From: Clostridia bacterium
GTDB lineage: Bacteria; Bacillota; Clostridia; Oscillospirales; Acutalibacteraceae
Assembly (NCBI GenBank): GCA_900770255.1
Contig: CAAGJN010000057.1
Span: forward strand, 1 to 32,476
DNA length: 32,476 nt
Direction: 5' to 3'
Of this stretch, positions 14,943 through 23,305 are shown piece by piece (the first letter of the stretch is position 1; each line of letters begins with the position of its first letter). The notes under the pieces are model-generated. The model saw only the letters and a program-made list of their open reading frames with translations, was not told where the DNA came from and searched no databases. Both the position numbers and the translations under genes were made by a program.

Positions 14943-16214
14943 CTAAATATTTTTATTTTTCAAAAGATACTCCCGCACCTCTCCGGCGAGATAAAAAGAG
15001 CCGCAGACAATAAGCGTACCGCCGTTTTGGCGTATATCATCGAGTGCCGCGCGGCACGCTTCGACCGAATTTGTTAAGCAGACACAGTCAGCACAATACT
15101 TTGAGGCGAGTTCGCACAGCTTCTCGGGGGGCATGCTGCGCGGATTGTAGGGAGCGGTCAGGTACAATTTTTCAAACAGCGGAGTTATCAGACGAAGATA
15201 TGTGTCACAGTCCTTGTCGCCCATAAGGGCACATACGGCTATTCGCCTGCCGCCGACAAACCTCGTCACAAGCGTGTTCAGAGCCTTAGCGCAACCCTCG
15301 TTGTGACCGCCATCGAGCAAAATTCTGTCACCGATAAGCTCCATTCGCGCAGGCATCACGGCGCCGCCTATTCCTTGCTCTATCGCAGTATCGCTTACCC
15401 GGAGTCCGCACTCGCGCACTGCCGCGACAGCCGTAGCCGCATTCTTTATCATATGCTCTCCGGCAAACGGGATATGCAGCTTCAGACCTTCGTAGATAAT
15501 ATCGGTTCCTTTTATCGTTTCGCCGGAAACCCGAACCCGGCTGAGCTCCGGTACAACAAGCCGGTTACCGTATTTCCCTGCGGTTTCGGTTATCACGCGG
15601 CGAGCATCGTCCGGCTGTTCGGGATACATGACCGTAACGCCGCCGGGCTTTATTATTCCGCTCTTCTGAGCGGCTATCTCGGATATCGTGCTGCCGAGTA
15701 CAGCGGTATGGTCCATTGAGATCGAAGTTATAACCGATACGAGCGGAGTTTTTATTATATTCGTCGAATCGAGCAGGCCGCCGAGACCGACTTCGAGCAC
15801 GACGACATCGCACCCGCGCTCTTTGAACCACAGAAACGCCGAGGCTGTCAGAGCCTCAAACTCAGTTGCCGCTATGCCGCGCGCGTCAAGCTCATCGCAC
15901 GCCGCCTTGACGCGCTCAACTGCACTAGCGAGCTCATCCGGGAGTATCATCTCCCCGTCTATCTGCATACGCTCGCGAAAATCCGTGACATAGGGCGAAG
16001 TAAACAGTCCGGTTTTATAACCTGCGGCAGTCAGCGCATACGCTGTCATCGTACTTATCGAGCCCTTGCCGTTCGTGCCGGCTACATGTATAAAGCGCAG
16101 CTCATCCTGCGGATCTCCGAGCGCCGCGCACAGCGCCCGTATACGCTCCATGCCCGGGTGTATGCCGAAAGTCAGGCGCGAATGAATGTATTCGATTGCA
16201 TCGGTTGAAGTCAT
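14943..16214 (-). CDS. folC: bifunctional folylpolyglutamate synthase/dihydrofolate synthase
   Basis: Adds L-glutamate to dihydropteroate and/or tetrahydrofolates using ATP, a Mur-ligase-type reaction in the cytoplasm. The 423-residue protein shows the P-loop GTNGKGS (46-52), TSPYVTDFRERM, LEVGLGGLLDSTN and SITSISMDHTAVLG. The C-terminal domain has LLDGGHNEG and ALMGDKD. Length is normal. AGGAG lies 7 bases before the ATG. A hairpin separates it from valS, so it may be read from valS by read-through or from a promoter I could not identify. Confidence 0.95.
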   Translation of the reverse strand: MTSTDAIEYIHSRLTFGIHPGMERIRALCAALGDPQDELRFIHVAGTNGKGSISTMTAYALTAAGYKTGLFTSPYVTDFRERMQIDGEMILPDELASAVERVKAACDELDARGIAATEFEALTASAFLWFKERGCDVVVLEVGLGGLLDSTNIIKTPLVSVITSISMDHTAVLGSTISEIAAQKSGIIKPGGVTVMYPEQPDDARRVITETAGKYGNRLVVPELSRVRVSGETIKGTDIIYEGLKLHIPFAGEHMIKNAATAVAAVRECGLRVSDTAIEQGIGGAVMPARMELIGDRILLDGGHNEGCAKALNTLVTRFVGGRRIAVCALMGDKDCDTYLRLITPLFEKLYLTAPYNPRSMPPEKLCELASKYCADCVCLTNSVEACRAALDDIRQNGGTLIVCGSFYLAGEVREYLLKNKNI

Positions 16215-16232
16215 AAAATATCTCCTAATATT

Positions 16233-16258
16233 AAAGGACAGGTTTTGCCCTGTCCTTT
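16233..16258 (-). terminator. hairpin between valS and folC
   Basis: AAAGGACAGG (16233-16242) and CCTGTCCTTT (16249-16258) form a perfect 10-bp stem with a 6-base loop. On the minus strand it ends in the TTT of the stem followed by AATATTAGG. The T run is short, so termination may be partial; the folC ribosome site follows directly. Confidence 0.6.
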
Positions 16259-16327
16259 ATATTATTCCGCAAGGTTGTTCTGCCAAGGCAGAGCTTTCAA
16301 TCCATTTGCTCGGATCAAAAATCCAGG

Positions 16328-18967
16328 TTATGCCTCGGCAATCTTTGCAAGGCTGTCATTGAGCATGGCAATCTTCTCATTGAGCTTACGCGCCGCTTCG
16401 CGCTGCGCCTCAACGACGGCCGCAGGAGCCTTGGAGACAAAATTCTCGTTTGAGAGCTTGGCATTGATACCGTCGAGCTGCTTGAGTGCGGATGCGAGCT
16501 CCTTGTTGAGCCTTGCGCGCTCGGCCTCAAAATCGACAAGATCACCCATCGGGATATAGATCTTTGCGGCATCGGTGACGATGCAGACTGCGCCGTCGAT
16601 TTCGATGCCCTCGCCCACCTCGACCTCGGAGGCTCCCGCGAGCTTCTTCATAAACTCGCCGGAGAGCTCAAAGGTATCGGCGTAAGGCGTGCTGATATAT
16701 ATCTTCGCTCTCTTTGAGTGCGGCACATTCATCTCGGCGCGGCGGTTTCTGATCGCTCTGACCGCCTCCATAATCATCTCCATCTGAGTCTCCTCATCGG
16801 TGAAGGTGAGCTCATCGGAAAACTGCGGCCATGCCGAGATCATGATGCTCTCTCCCTCGTGCGGCAGAGACTGCCAGATCTCCTCGGTCACGAACGGCAT
16901 GAACGGGTGGAGGAGCTTGAGGACGTTGGACATGACGTAAATGAGCACGCGTTTAACGCATTGAGCGGGCTCGCCGCCCTTCTGCAGACGAATCTTTGCA
17001 AGCTCAATATACCAGTCGCAGAAAATATCCCAGATGAAATCGTAAAGCTTCTGCACGGCGATGCCGAGTTCAAATTTATCAAGGTTATCGGTGACCTCTT
17101 TGACAAGGTCGTTATAGAGGCTGAGGACCCACTTGTCCTCGAGCGCAAGCTCTTCGGGCAGGCCTGTGGGCTCGGTGCCGTCGAGGTTCATGAGAATAAA
17201 ACGCGCTGCGTTCCAGAGCTTATTGGCAAAGTTACGGCTCGCCTCAACCTTTTTGTCGGAATATCTCATATCGTTTCCGGGGCTGTTGCCGTTGGCGAGG
17301 GTGAAGCGGAGCGCGTCTGCGCCGTACTTGTCGATAACCTCGAGCGGGTCTATGCCGTTACCGAGCGACTTTGACATCTTTCTGCCGAGTTCATCGCGGA
17401 CAAGGCCGTGGATGAGCACGGTATCAAACGGAACCTGACCCGTCTGCTCAATGCCCGAGAACATCATTCTCATGACCCAGAACGGAATTATATCATAGCC
17501 GGTAACGAGCGTATTAGTCGGATAGTAGCGTTTAAAATCCTCGCTGTCGGTATCCGGCCAGCCGAGGGTGGAAAACGGCCAAAGAGCTGAGGAGAACCAG
17601 GTATCGAGCGTATCGGGATCCTGGTGAATATGGGCACTGCCGCACTTTGAACACTTGTCGGGAGCAGTTCTGGCAACGGTTATCTCGCCGCAGTCGTCGC
17701 AGTACCATGCGGGGATACGGTGACCCCACCAGAGCTGACGGGATATGCACCAGTCACGGATATTCTCAAGCCAATGGAAATAGACTTTTTCAAAGCGCTT
17801 CGGGACAAACTTCGTCTCCCCGTTCTTAACAGCGTCAATTGCAGGGGCTGCGAGCGGCTTCATGCTGACGAACCACTGCTTGGAGACTCGGGGTTCAACG
17901 GTAGTCGAGCAGCGGTAGCAGGTGCCGACGTTGTGGCTGTAATCCTCGACCCTGACAAGCGCGCCCTCAGCTTCAAGATCCTTGACTATCGCCTTTCTCG
18001 CCTCATATCTGTCCATGCCGGCATACTTCGGATAATCGTCAACTATCTTCGCATCATCGGTCAGAACATTGATAACGGGCAGGTTATGGCGCAGGCCGAC
18101 CTCAAAGTCGTTCGGGTCATGCGCGGGAGTGATCTTGACGACGCCGGTGCCGAAATCTATCTCGACATAATCGTCGGCGACAATCGGGATCTCACGGTGA
18201 ACTATAGGCAGGATAAGCGTCTTGCCGACGATATCCTTATATCTCTCGTCGTTGGGGTTGACTGCGACTGCGGTATCTCCGAGCAAAGTCTCCGGCCTTG
18301 TGGTGGCGAGCTCAAGATAGCCGCTGCCGTCCTTGAAGGGATAGCGAAGATGCCAGAAGTGTCCCGCCTGATCCTCATATTCCACTTCCGCATCGGATAT
18401 GGAGGTAAGGCAATGCGGGCACCAGTTGATGATTCTCTCGCCCCTGTAAATGAGACCTTTTTCATACAGGTTGCAGAAAACCTCGTTGACGGCCTTATTG
18501 CAGCCCTCGTCAAGGGTAAAACGCTCGCGCTGCCAATCGCAGGAGGAGCCCAATTTTTTGAGCTGCTCGATGATCCTGCCGCCGAACTTATCCTTCCATG
18601 CCCACGCGCGCTTGAGGAATTCCTCACGGCCGATATCCTCTTTCGTCAGCCCCTCCTCGGCCATAGCCTCGACGATCTTTGCCTCGGTAGCTATTGAAGC
18701 GTGGTCAGTACCGGGAAGCCAAAGGGTATCATAACCCTGCATGCGGTGATAGCGAATGAGTATATCTTGAAGCGTATTGTCAAGCGCATGCCCCATATGA
18801 AGCTGACCCGTGATATTCGGAGGCGGAATAACTATTGTATAGGGTTTCTTCTTCGGGTCCGGTACAGCGTGAAAGAAATTGCCGTCGAGCCAGAATTTAT
18901 AAGTTCTGTCCTCCACTTCCTTTGGATCATACTGTTTTGCTAATTCCTTTGCCATAACATAATCCAT
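16328..18967 (-). CDS. valS: valine--tRNA ligase
   Basis: Charges tRNA-Val with valine. The 879-residue class Ia synthetase has the HIGH-type motif LHMGHAL (near residue 58), the editing CP1 domain (about 190-340), zinc-knuckle-like CDDCGE/CSKCGS, and KMSKS in GRKMSKSLGNG (near 530). The anticodon-binding domain and the ValS-specific C-terminal coiled coil (about 815-879) complete it. The start is unsettled: the ATG at 18967 is only 2 bases after GGAG, while the ATG at 18955 (MAKELAKQYDPKEVED) looks like the usual family N-terminus but lies 14 bases away. No T-box is evident in the leader. Confidence 0.97.
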   Translation of the reverse strand: MDYVMAKELAKQYDPKEVEDRTYKFWLDGNFFHAVPDPKKKPYTIVIPPPNITGQLHMGHALDNTLQDILIRYHRMQGYDTLWLPGTDHASIATEAKIVEAMAEEGLTKEDIGREEFLKRAWAWKDKFGGRIIEQLKKLGSSCDWQRERFTLDEGCNKAVNEVFCNLYEKGLIYRGERIINWCPHCLTSISDAEVEYEDQAGHFWHLRYPFKDGSGYLELATTRPETLLGDTAVAVNPNDERYKDIVGKTLILPIVHREIPIVADDYVEIDFGTGVVKITPAHDPNDFEVGLRHNLPVINVLTDDAKIVDDYPKYAGMDRYEARKAIVKDLEAEGALVRVEDYSHNVGTCYRCSTTVEPRVSKQWFVSMKPLAAPAIDAVKNGETKFVPKRFEKVYFHWLENIRDWCISRQLWWGHRIPAWYCDDCGEITVARTAPDKCSKCGSAHIHQDPDTLDTWFSSALWPFSTLGWPDTDSEDFKRYYPTNTLVTGYDIIPFWVMRMMFSGIEQTGQVPFDTVLIHGLVRDELGRKMSKSLGNGIDPLEVIDKYGADALRFTLANGNSPGNDMRYSDKKVEASRNFANKLWNAARFILMNLDGTEPTGLPEELALEDKWVLSLYNDLVKEVTDNLDKFELGIAVQKLYDFIWDIFCDWYIELAKIRLQKGGEPAQCVKRVLIYVMSNVLKLLHPFMPFVTEEIWQSLPHEGESIMISAWPQFSDELTFTDEETQMEMIMEAVRAIRNRRAEMNVPHSKRAKIYISTPYADTFELSGEFMKKLAGASEVEVGEGIEIDGAVCIVTDAAKIYIPMGDLVDFEAERARLNKELASALKQLDGINAKLSNENFVSKAPAAVVEAQREAARKLNEKIAMLNDSLAKIAEA

Positions 18968-18969
18968 TT

Positions 18970-19015
18970 CTCCGGCGAATAGATTTTACATGAACGCTAT
19001 TGCTCCGCGCCGGAG
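18970..19015 (-). promoter_or_regulatory. valS leader inverted repeat that could mask the ribosome site
   Basis: CGCCGGAG, which contains the ribosome-site GGAG just before the valS start (18970-18977 on the complement), has a perfect 8-base complement upstream in the leader at 19008-19015. The upstream copy also lies in an alternative local hairpin (TGCTCC/GGAGCA). Two mutually exclusive structures are therefore possible. Function is inferred only. Confidence 0.4.
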
Positions 19016-19107
19016 GAGCAGCGTTGGTCTGCGATATCAAAATCGAAAACAAGAGAACTTATTGGCTTTTTACAGCAGATCCCATCTTTTCCGATAAATT
19101 ACTTTTT

Positions 19108-19136
19108 ATTATCACATTAATAAGCGTTTTTGTCAA
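19108..19136 (-). promoter_or_regulatory. promoter of valS
   Basis: On the minus strand TTGACA (19131-19136) and GATAAT (19108-19113) are separated by exactly 17 bases. This predicts a leader of about 135 bases before valS. Confidence 0.8.
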
Positions 19137-19172
19137 GAGATTTAGCGCTTTTTGACTGCTTCGGAGGCAAAA

Positions 19173-20720
19173 ATGAAGAACACAAAACGTCTGCTGATAA
19201 ACACGCTGACGCTGGCCGCAACTACATTCCTCATGCGCACGGTCGGCGTCGCTTTCAACGTATATCTGACAGGAAGACTCGGCGCGGCCGGTATCGGGCT
19301 GTTTTCACTCGTGACAGATGTCTATTCAATGGCTCTGACCTTTTCTTTTGCCGGGCTTCCTCTCGCCTCAACAAGGCTCACGGTCGAGGACTCCGGCAAA
19401 GATGCGAGACAGGAAAAATGGATCATGCGGCGCTGCACGCTGTACGGGCTGACAGTCGGGTGCTTCATGTGTCTCGTCGTTTTTGCGGGCGCCGATATAA
19501 TAGCAAGGCTGTGGCTCGGCGATCCCCGCACGGCGTCGGCGCTGCGTATACTTGCCGTGAGCCTGCCGTTCGCCTCGGTCGAATGTGCGTTCAGCGGCTA
19601 TTTCACCGCACGGCGCACAGTTATAAAATATGCCGCAGTGCAGATCATTGAGCAGACGGTCAAAATAGCTGCATCCGTTGCGATGCTGCATTTTTGGGCG
19701 GAAAAGGGAGCAGAATACGCCTGCGACGCCGTGGCGGTCGGCATGACCGTTTCTCAGATAGTGTCTCTGTTCTGCGCCGTTACCTTCTATAAGCTGACAA
19801 AGCACAGCAAAACATCCGCGTGCCTGCCGGGAGGGCTGAAGGCACTGCTTCACATAGCTATCCCTGACGCGGCGGGCTCCTGCGCGCGTTCGGTTCTGCT
19901 GACAGTCGAACATCTGCTGATCCCGGTCGGGTTCAGAAAATCCGGTCAGAGCGCCGATCAGGCTATGACTCTCTACGGAGTTATACACGGCATGGCGCTG
20001 CCGGTCATCCTCTACCCCGCCGCAATAATGACCTCGCTTTCAAGCATGCTAGTACCCGAGTTTGCCGAGTGCCTGGCGCGCGGCGACAGCAGGAGGATAG
20101 ACAGCATGGCGGCGCGGGCAATAAAAATCACCGTGCTCTTTTCAATGGGCACGGCGGGCGTTATGTTCATTTTTTCAGACGGACTCTCCCGCAGCATCTA
20201 CGGTGACTCTCAATGCACGGAATACCTGAAAATTCTCGCGCCGCTGCTGCCGATCATGTACACCGACACGACAGTGGACGGCATATTAAAAGGGCTCGAT
20301 CAGCAGATATATTCAATGCGCTATAATATAATCGATTCTGCGATGTGCGTGGTACTCGTGTGCATACTGATTCCGAAATACTCAGTCAAAGGCTACATAG
20401 CGATACTTTTCATCAGCGAGATAGTAAACTTCACGCTGAGTATTCACAGGCTCTCAAAGGTATGTCGGCTCGAGATAGACGTGATAAACTCAATAGTAAA
20501 GCCGATGATATGCGTAATAGCCTCTTTCCTGACCGGGCTGCTGCTTGTCCCGGCTCAGAGCGCGGGAAAGCTCGCACTCAGCGGAATAATAGCGCTCGAC
20601 GCGGTAGTATATATATCGCTTCTGACGCTGACGGGCAGCATATCGATCCAGGACATAAGCTGGTTCAGAAACATATTCTCCAAGCAGAACGATCAGCAGC
20701 TAAAAAATTCCGGCTCATAA
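19173..20720 (+). CDS. SpoVB-like oligosaccharide/lipid flippase (MOP superfamily)
   Basis: A polytopic membrane protein of 515 residues with about 12-14 hydrophobic segments. The N-terminus (NTLTLAATTFLMRTVGVAFNVYLTGRLGAAGIGLFSL) is characteristic of the SpoVB/MurJ-like polysaccharide-biosynthesis group, which flips lipid-linked envelope precursors. In spore formers, members of this group serve spore cortex synthesis or general wall synthesis; which applies here cannot be told. The ATG at 19173 has CGGAGG 5 bases upstream. It is divergent from valS, and its last 28 bases overlap the end of the convergent thiamine pyrophosphokinase gene. Confidence 0.88.
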   Translation: MKNTKRLLINTLTLAATTFLMRTVGVAFNVYLTGRLGAAGIGLFSLVTDVYSMALTFSFAGLPLASTRLTVEDSGKDARQEKWIMRRCTLYGLTVGCFMCLVVFAGADIIARLWLGDPRTASALRILAVSLPFASVECAFSGYFTARRTVIKYAAVQIIEQTVKIAASVAMLHFWAEKGAEYACDAVAVGMTVSQIVSLFCAVTFYKLTKHSKTSACLPGGLKALLHIAIPDAAGSCARSVLLTVEHLLIPVGFRKSGQSADQAMTLYGVIHGMALPVILYPAAIMTSLSSMLVPEFAECLARGDSRRIDSMAARAIKITVLFSMGTAGVMFIFSDGLSRSIYGDSQCTEYLKILAPLLPIMYTDTTVDGILKGLDQQIYSMRYNIIDSAMCVVLVCILIPKYSVKGYIAILFISEIVNFTLSIHRLSKVCRLEIDVINSIVKPMICVIASFLTGLLLVPAQSAGKLALSGIIALDAVVYISLLTLTGSISIQDISWFRNIFSKQNDQQLKNSGS

Positions 20721-21337
20721 GCAGTCGGGTATATAACGGTCAAGGTGCCGTGTGCGACGGCTATCTCGCTTTCAACACCGCAAAATTCATTGCTGACGCC
20801 GAGCGCCGCCGTATTTTTCAGCGTGTAATCATCGAGCGGATATTTCAGGCCCTTCAACGTCACGCCGTATGAGATGTCCGAGTGGGAAAACACGGATATA
20901 TATCCTCTAGCCTGCGCGCCGAAGCGAAGTCCGCCGTCGGTGATTGAAGTGTACGACATCTCCCCTGCGTTGATAACGGCGCGCATGCCGCGCTGAGAAA
21001 GTGACGAGATGAGCTGAATGTTCGCAATCGTATGATCTATTCTGCCTCCCGAAGCACCGTAGAGAACAAAGCTCTTATACCCGCGGCAGATGCCCTCGGC
21101 AACAGCCGCTCCTGTATCCGTGTCGTCCTTTTCGCATGGCAGGACAATGATATTTTCAAACCGGGGGATGTTTCCGAGCGAATCAAAATCGCCGATCACA
21201 AGATCGGGGGTTATGCCGAGCTCTTGCAGATACAGCAAGCCTCTGTCCGCAGCTATAACGAAGTCGCCCTGCTCCGGCCTGTCCATCCCGAAGAATTCGC
21301 CTGCGCCGACTATGCGGCATATATGCTCGTTTGTCAA
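20693..21337 (-). CDS. thiN: thiamine pyrophosphokinase
   Basis: Transfers pyrophosphate from ATP to thiamine, giving thiamine diphosphate. The 214-residue protein has AADRG (29-33), GDFDS (49-53), KDDTD (70-74) and GGRIDHTIANIQL (97-109), the catalytic and binding motifs of the TPK family, then the thiamine-binding beta domain. Start: TTG at 21337 with a weak GGTGAT ribosome site. An in-frame TGA lies just upstream and the next Met is too far in, so TTG is the only plausible start. No TPP riboswitch is present upstream. The gene's end overlaps the convergent flippase gene by 28 bases. Confidence 0.95.
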   Translation of the reverse strand: MTNEHICRIVGAGEFFGMDRPEQGDFVIAADRGLLYLQELGITPDLVIGDFDSLGNIPRFENIIVLPCEKDDTDTGAAVAEGICRGYKSFVLYGASGGRIDHTIANIQLISSLSQRGMRAVINAGEMSYTSITDGGLRFGAQARGYISVFSHSDISYGVTLKGLKYPLDDYTLKNTAALGVSNEFCGVESEIAVAHGTLTVIYPTAYEPEFFSC

Positions 21338-21415
21338 AAATGATCACCACGCTTTAAATTACCGATATTATTATAGCTCCGCGCACACATATTTTCAACA
21401 ACGAACCGAAAAATA

Positions 21416-21440
21416 CCGCCGGGAGCAGAAGCCCCGGCGG
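21416..21440 (-). terminator. terminator of the LCP gene
   Basis: CCGCCGGG (21416-21423) and CCCGGCGG (21433-21440) form a GC-rich 8-bp stem with a 9-base loop. On the minus strand it is followed by TATTTTTCGG. It lies 23 bases after the LCP stop. Confidence 0.85.
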
Positions 21441-21462
21441 CACTGATGTTTTCGGTTTGTTA

Positions 21463-22851
21463 TCACGCGGCATCATCGTACCGCGGAAATTCGATCGTGC
21501 TATCCCATTCAGGCAACGTGAACGGGAAAACGCGGGTAGTCTCCTCTTCGGTAACATCCGGCGTTTCGGTAATGATCTCCTCCGTAGTAGACTCGGTCAC
21601 ATTGCTGTCGCCGGCTACCTCCTCCTCAGTCGTATAAGCCTTGGTTTGGCTGGAGGTCACCTTGGATATGCCGCTGCCCTGACCAGGAACCGCGCCCTTC
21701 TCAAGCATATCGACAGCTGAGACGTGATCCTCGCCGATGTTGATATTCGTATCGCCGTAAAGAGCGATCTGAAGCTCGCGGGCAACAACGGGATAATCGA
21801 CAACCCAGACTGAGAGACGCTGGTTTATAATCTTGCCGTAATAGGTATAAAGCTGTGCGGAGGTGTAATTGCCCTCCGACGGCATGACAATCTGCTTGAT
21901 CTGGTAATCCATCCAGCCCTGCGATATGGCCTGAGTGAGAAGAGAGAGAATCTCGCTGCGCTTGTAGTTTGTTACGACATGGGGCAGGACAATATCCATA
22001 GCGTTGTTGAGCTGGCCTGCCGAGGCTTTCTGCGCGCTCTTGATAAGAGCGGTTATAATCGTGCGCTGTCTCGCAGTTCTGCCGACGTCGCCCTCGTTAT
22101 CAACGTGGCGGATACGGCTGTAAACCAGCGCCTGCGCGCCGTCGAGCTTGACCGCTTCACCGGACTTAACCTTTGCGATAGAGGTAGTAGTGCGGTTGAT
22201 ATATTCCGCCTCATACGGCTGTATCGGCACGGTCACGCCGCCGAGAGCATCGATAAGCTGAGGAAAGCTCTTGAAGTCAACGCTGATATAATGATCGATT
22301 TCGATCTTATAGTTGTTTTCAAGCGTATCGATAAGCGCTGCGGGACCTCCCCAGAAATAAGTGTGGTTGGTCTTGCAGCAACGCTCTGAGCCGTTGATAT
22401 TCATATAGGTATAGCAGTCTCTGAGGAATGAGACAAGAGTGATTGTTTTGGTCTTTTTGTTGAGCGAAAGCAGAATGATCGCATCGGATCGGCCGCCATC
22501 CGCCTTACCCGTGGTGCTGTCAACGCCGAGAAGCAGGACATTGATAACATTTTTGCTGGAGTACTTGGCGCCGCCGTTCTTCGCCCATGAGGTAATGAGC
22601 GCATCAAGATCGGAGGCATCACTGACATCGTACATGGCATCAAACTGCTCCTCGGGCGCAAAGGTTCCCTCGGGATCGCCCTTATCGCCGAGGTCAAAAT
22701 TGATCAGGCCGAGCTTCTGGCTGATGTAAATTCCGACGGCAATTATAGCTATAGCAAGTACCACGCACAGAATCGTTATAGCGATTTTCAGATTGCGCTT
22801 GTTATTCGCCATAAAAAACTGTTTGAATTTTTCGTTCTTTTTCTGATCCAT
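21463..22851 (-). CDS. LytR-CpsA-Psr (LCP) family cell-wall glycopolymer ligase
   Basis: Transfers lipid-linked anionic polymers to peptidoglycan outside the membrane. The 462-residue protein has a short basic N-terminus, one membrane anchor (about residues 20-42), and the LCP domain (about 100-260). Visible LCP motifs are LLGVDS, GGRSDAI, VSFLRD, a KxNH-type stretch (KTNHTYFWGGP) and SRIRHVDNEGDVGRTARQR. A Thr/Glu-rich C-terminal tail of about 65 residues follows. The ATG at 22851 is preferred over an upstream TTG; the ribosome site is weak. It is a single gene with its own terminator. Confidence 0.95.
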   Translation of the reverse strand: MDQKKNEKFKQFFMANNKRNLKIAITILCVVLAIAIIAVGIYISQKLGLINFDLGDKGDPEGTFAPEEQFDAMYDVSDASDLDALITSWAKNGGAKYSSKNVINVLLLGVDSTTGKADGGRSDAIILLSLNKKTKTITLVSFLRDCYTYMNINGSERCCKTNHTYFWGGPAALIDTLENNYKIEIDHYISVDFKSFPQLIDALGGVTVPIQPYEAEYINRTTTSIAKVKSGEAVKLDGAQALVYSRIRHVDNEGDVGRTARQRTIITALIKSAQKASAGQLNNAMDIVLPHVVTNYKRSEILSLLTQAISQGWMDYQIKQIVMPSEGNYTSAQLYTYYGKIINQRLSVWVVDYPVVARELQIALYGDTNINIGEDHVSAVDMLEKGAVPGQGSGISKVTSSQTKAYTTEEEVAGDSNVTESTTEEIITETPDVTEEETTRVFPFTLPEWDSTIEFPRYDDAA

Positions 22852-22906
22852 AAATTTCTCTCTTTCCGTCACACTTTGCGACAAATTGCAGCAATAGCCG
22901 TTGATA

Positions 22907-22912
22907 AGTATA
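22907..22912 (-). promoter_or_regulatory. possible extended -10 promoter of the LCP gene
   Basis: The minus strand reads TGATATACT, an extended -10 (TGn then TATACT at 22907-22912), about 55 bases before the LCP ATG. No good -35 is seen, so this is tentative. Confidence 0.35.
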
Positions 22913-23029
22913 TCACATCCATGCTCAAAAAGCTATAGAAAACGATATATTTTTATTTTTTATCTTATCTTGCGCGTAATACGGCAAAAAAGAAAAAACA
23001 TTTGCGCTCAAAGGTCAATGAGAAAACAA

Positions 23030-23059
23030 CCGCCGCGTGAAAATAACTTCACACGGCGG
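23030..23059 (-). terminator. terminator of the tepA-to-DUF3006 operon
   Basis: CCGCCGCGTGAA (23030-23041) and TTCACACGGCGG (23048-23059) form a 12-bp stem with one wobble pair. On the minus strand it is followed by TTGTTTTCT. It lies 9 bases after the DUF3006 stop. Confidence 0.85.
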
Positions 23060-23068
23060 CCGTGTTCT

Positions 23069-23290
23069 TCATTCATCAAACAGATCCCTCATAAGCTCGA
23101 GCGTCTCGGCGCGGCGGCGCTCCTCCTCGGCTCTGTCAAGCATAAAGGATCCGTCGGGCATACGCCTGAGCACGCTGCCCTCGCACGCTCCCTGCGGAAG
23201 CAGGTCGACGCTGATATTCACCATCGTTTCGCCGTCTTTTTCGCAGACTGCATAGCTTCCTTCGATGCGGTCTATGGCATAATATTCCAT
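23069..23290 (-). CDS. DUF3006 domain-containing protein
   Basis: A 73-residue soluble protein. The N-terminal part (YYAIDRIEGSYAVCE, VNISVDLLP, EGSVLRR) matches the DUF3006 pattern of a small beta-barrel fold followed by a charged helix (DRAEEERRRAETLELMRDLF). Function is unknown. It is commonly encoded beside ComEC-like metallo-beta-lactamase proteins, as here (15-base gap), which suggests a linked role. AAAGGAGG precedes the ATG. Confidence 0.85.
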   Translation of the reverse strand: MEYYAIDRIEGSYAVCEKDGETMVNISVDLLPQGACEGSVLRRMPDGSFMLDRAEEERRRAETLELMRDLFDE

Positions 23291-23305
23291 TACTCCGCCT
23301 CCTTT

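Noticed and set aside
17720..18697. Long open frame opposite valS on the + strand
   Set aside because: It is antisense to highly conserved valS sequence, with no start signals or recognisable domains.
18968..19107. T-box riboswitch upstream of valS
   Set aside because: No conserved T-box sequence (TGGNACCGCG-like) or terminator/antiterminator pair was found, and the leader is short for a T-box.
21338..21415. TPP riboswitch upstream of thiN
   Set aside because: The space is too short and no thi-box sequence is present.
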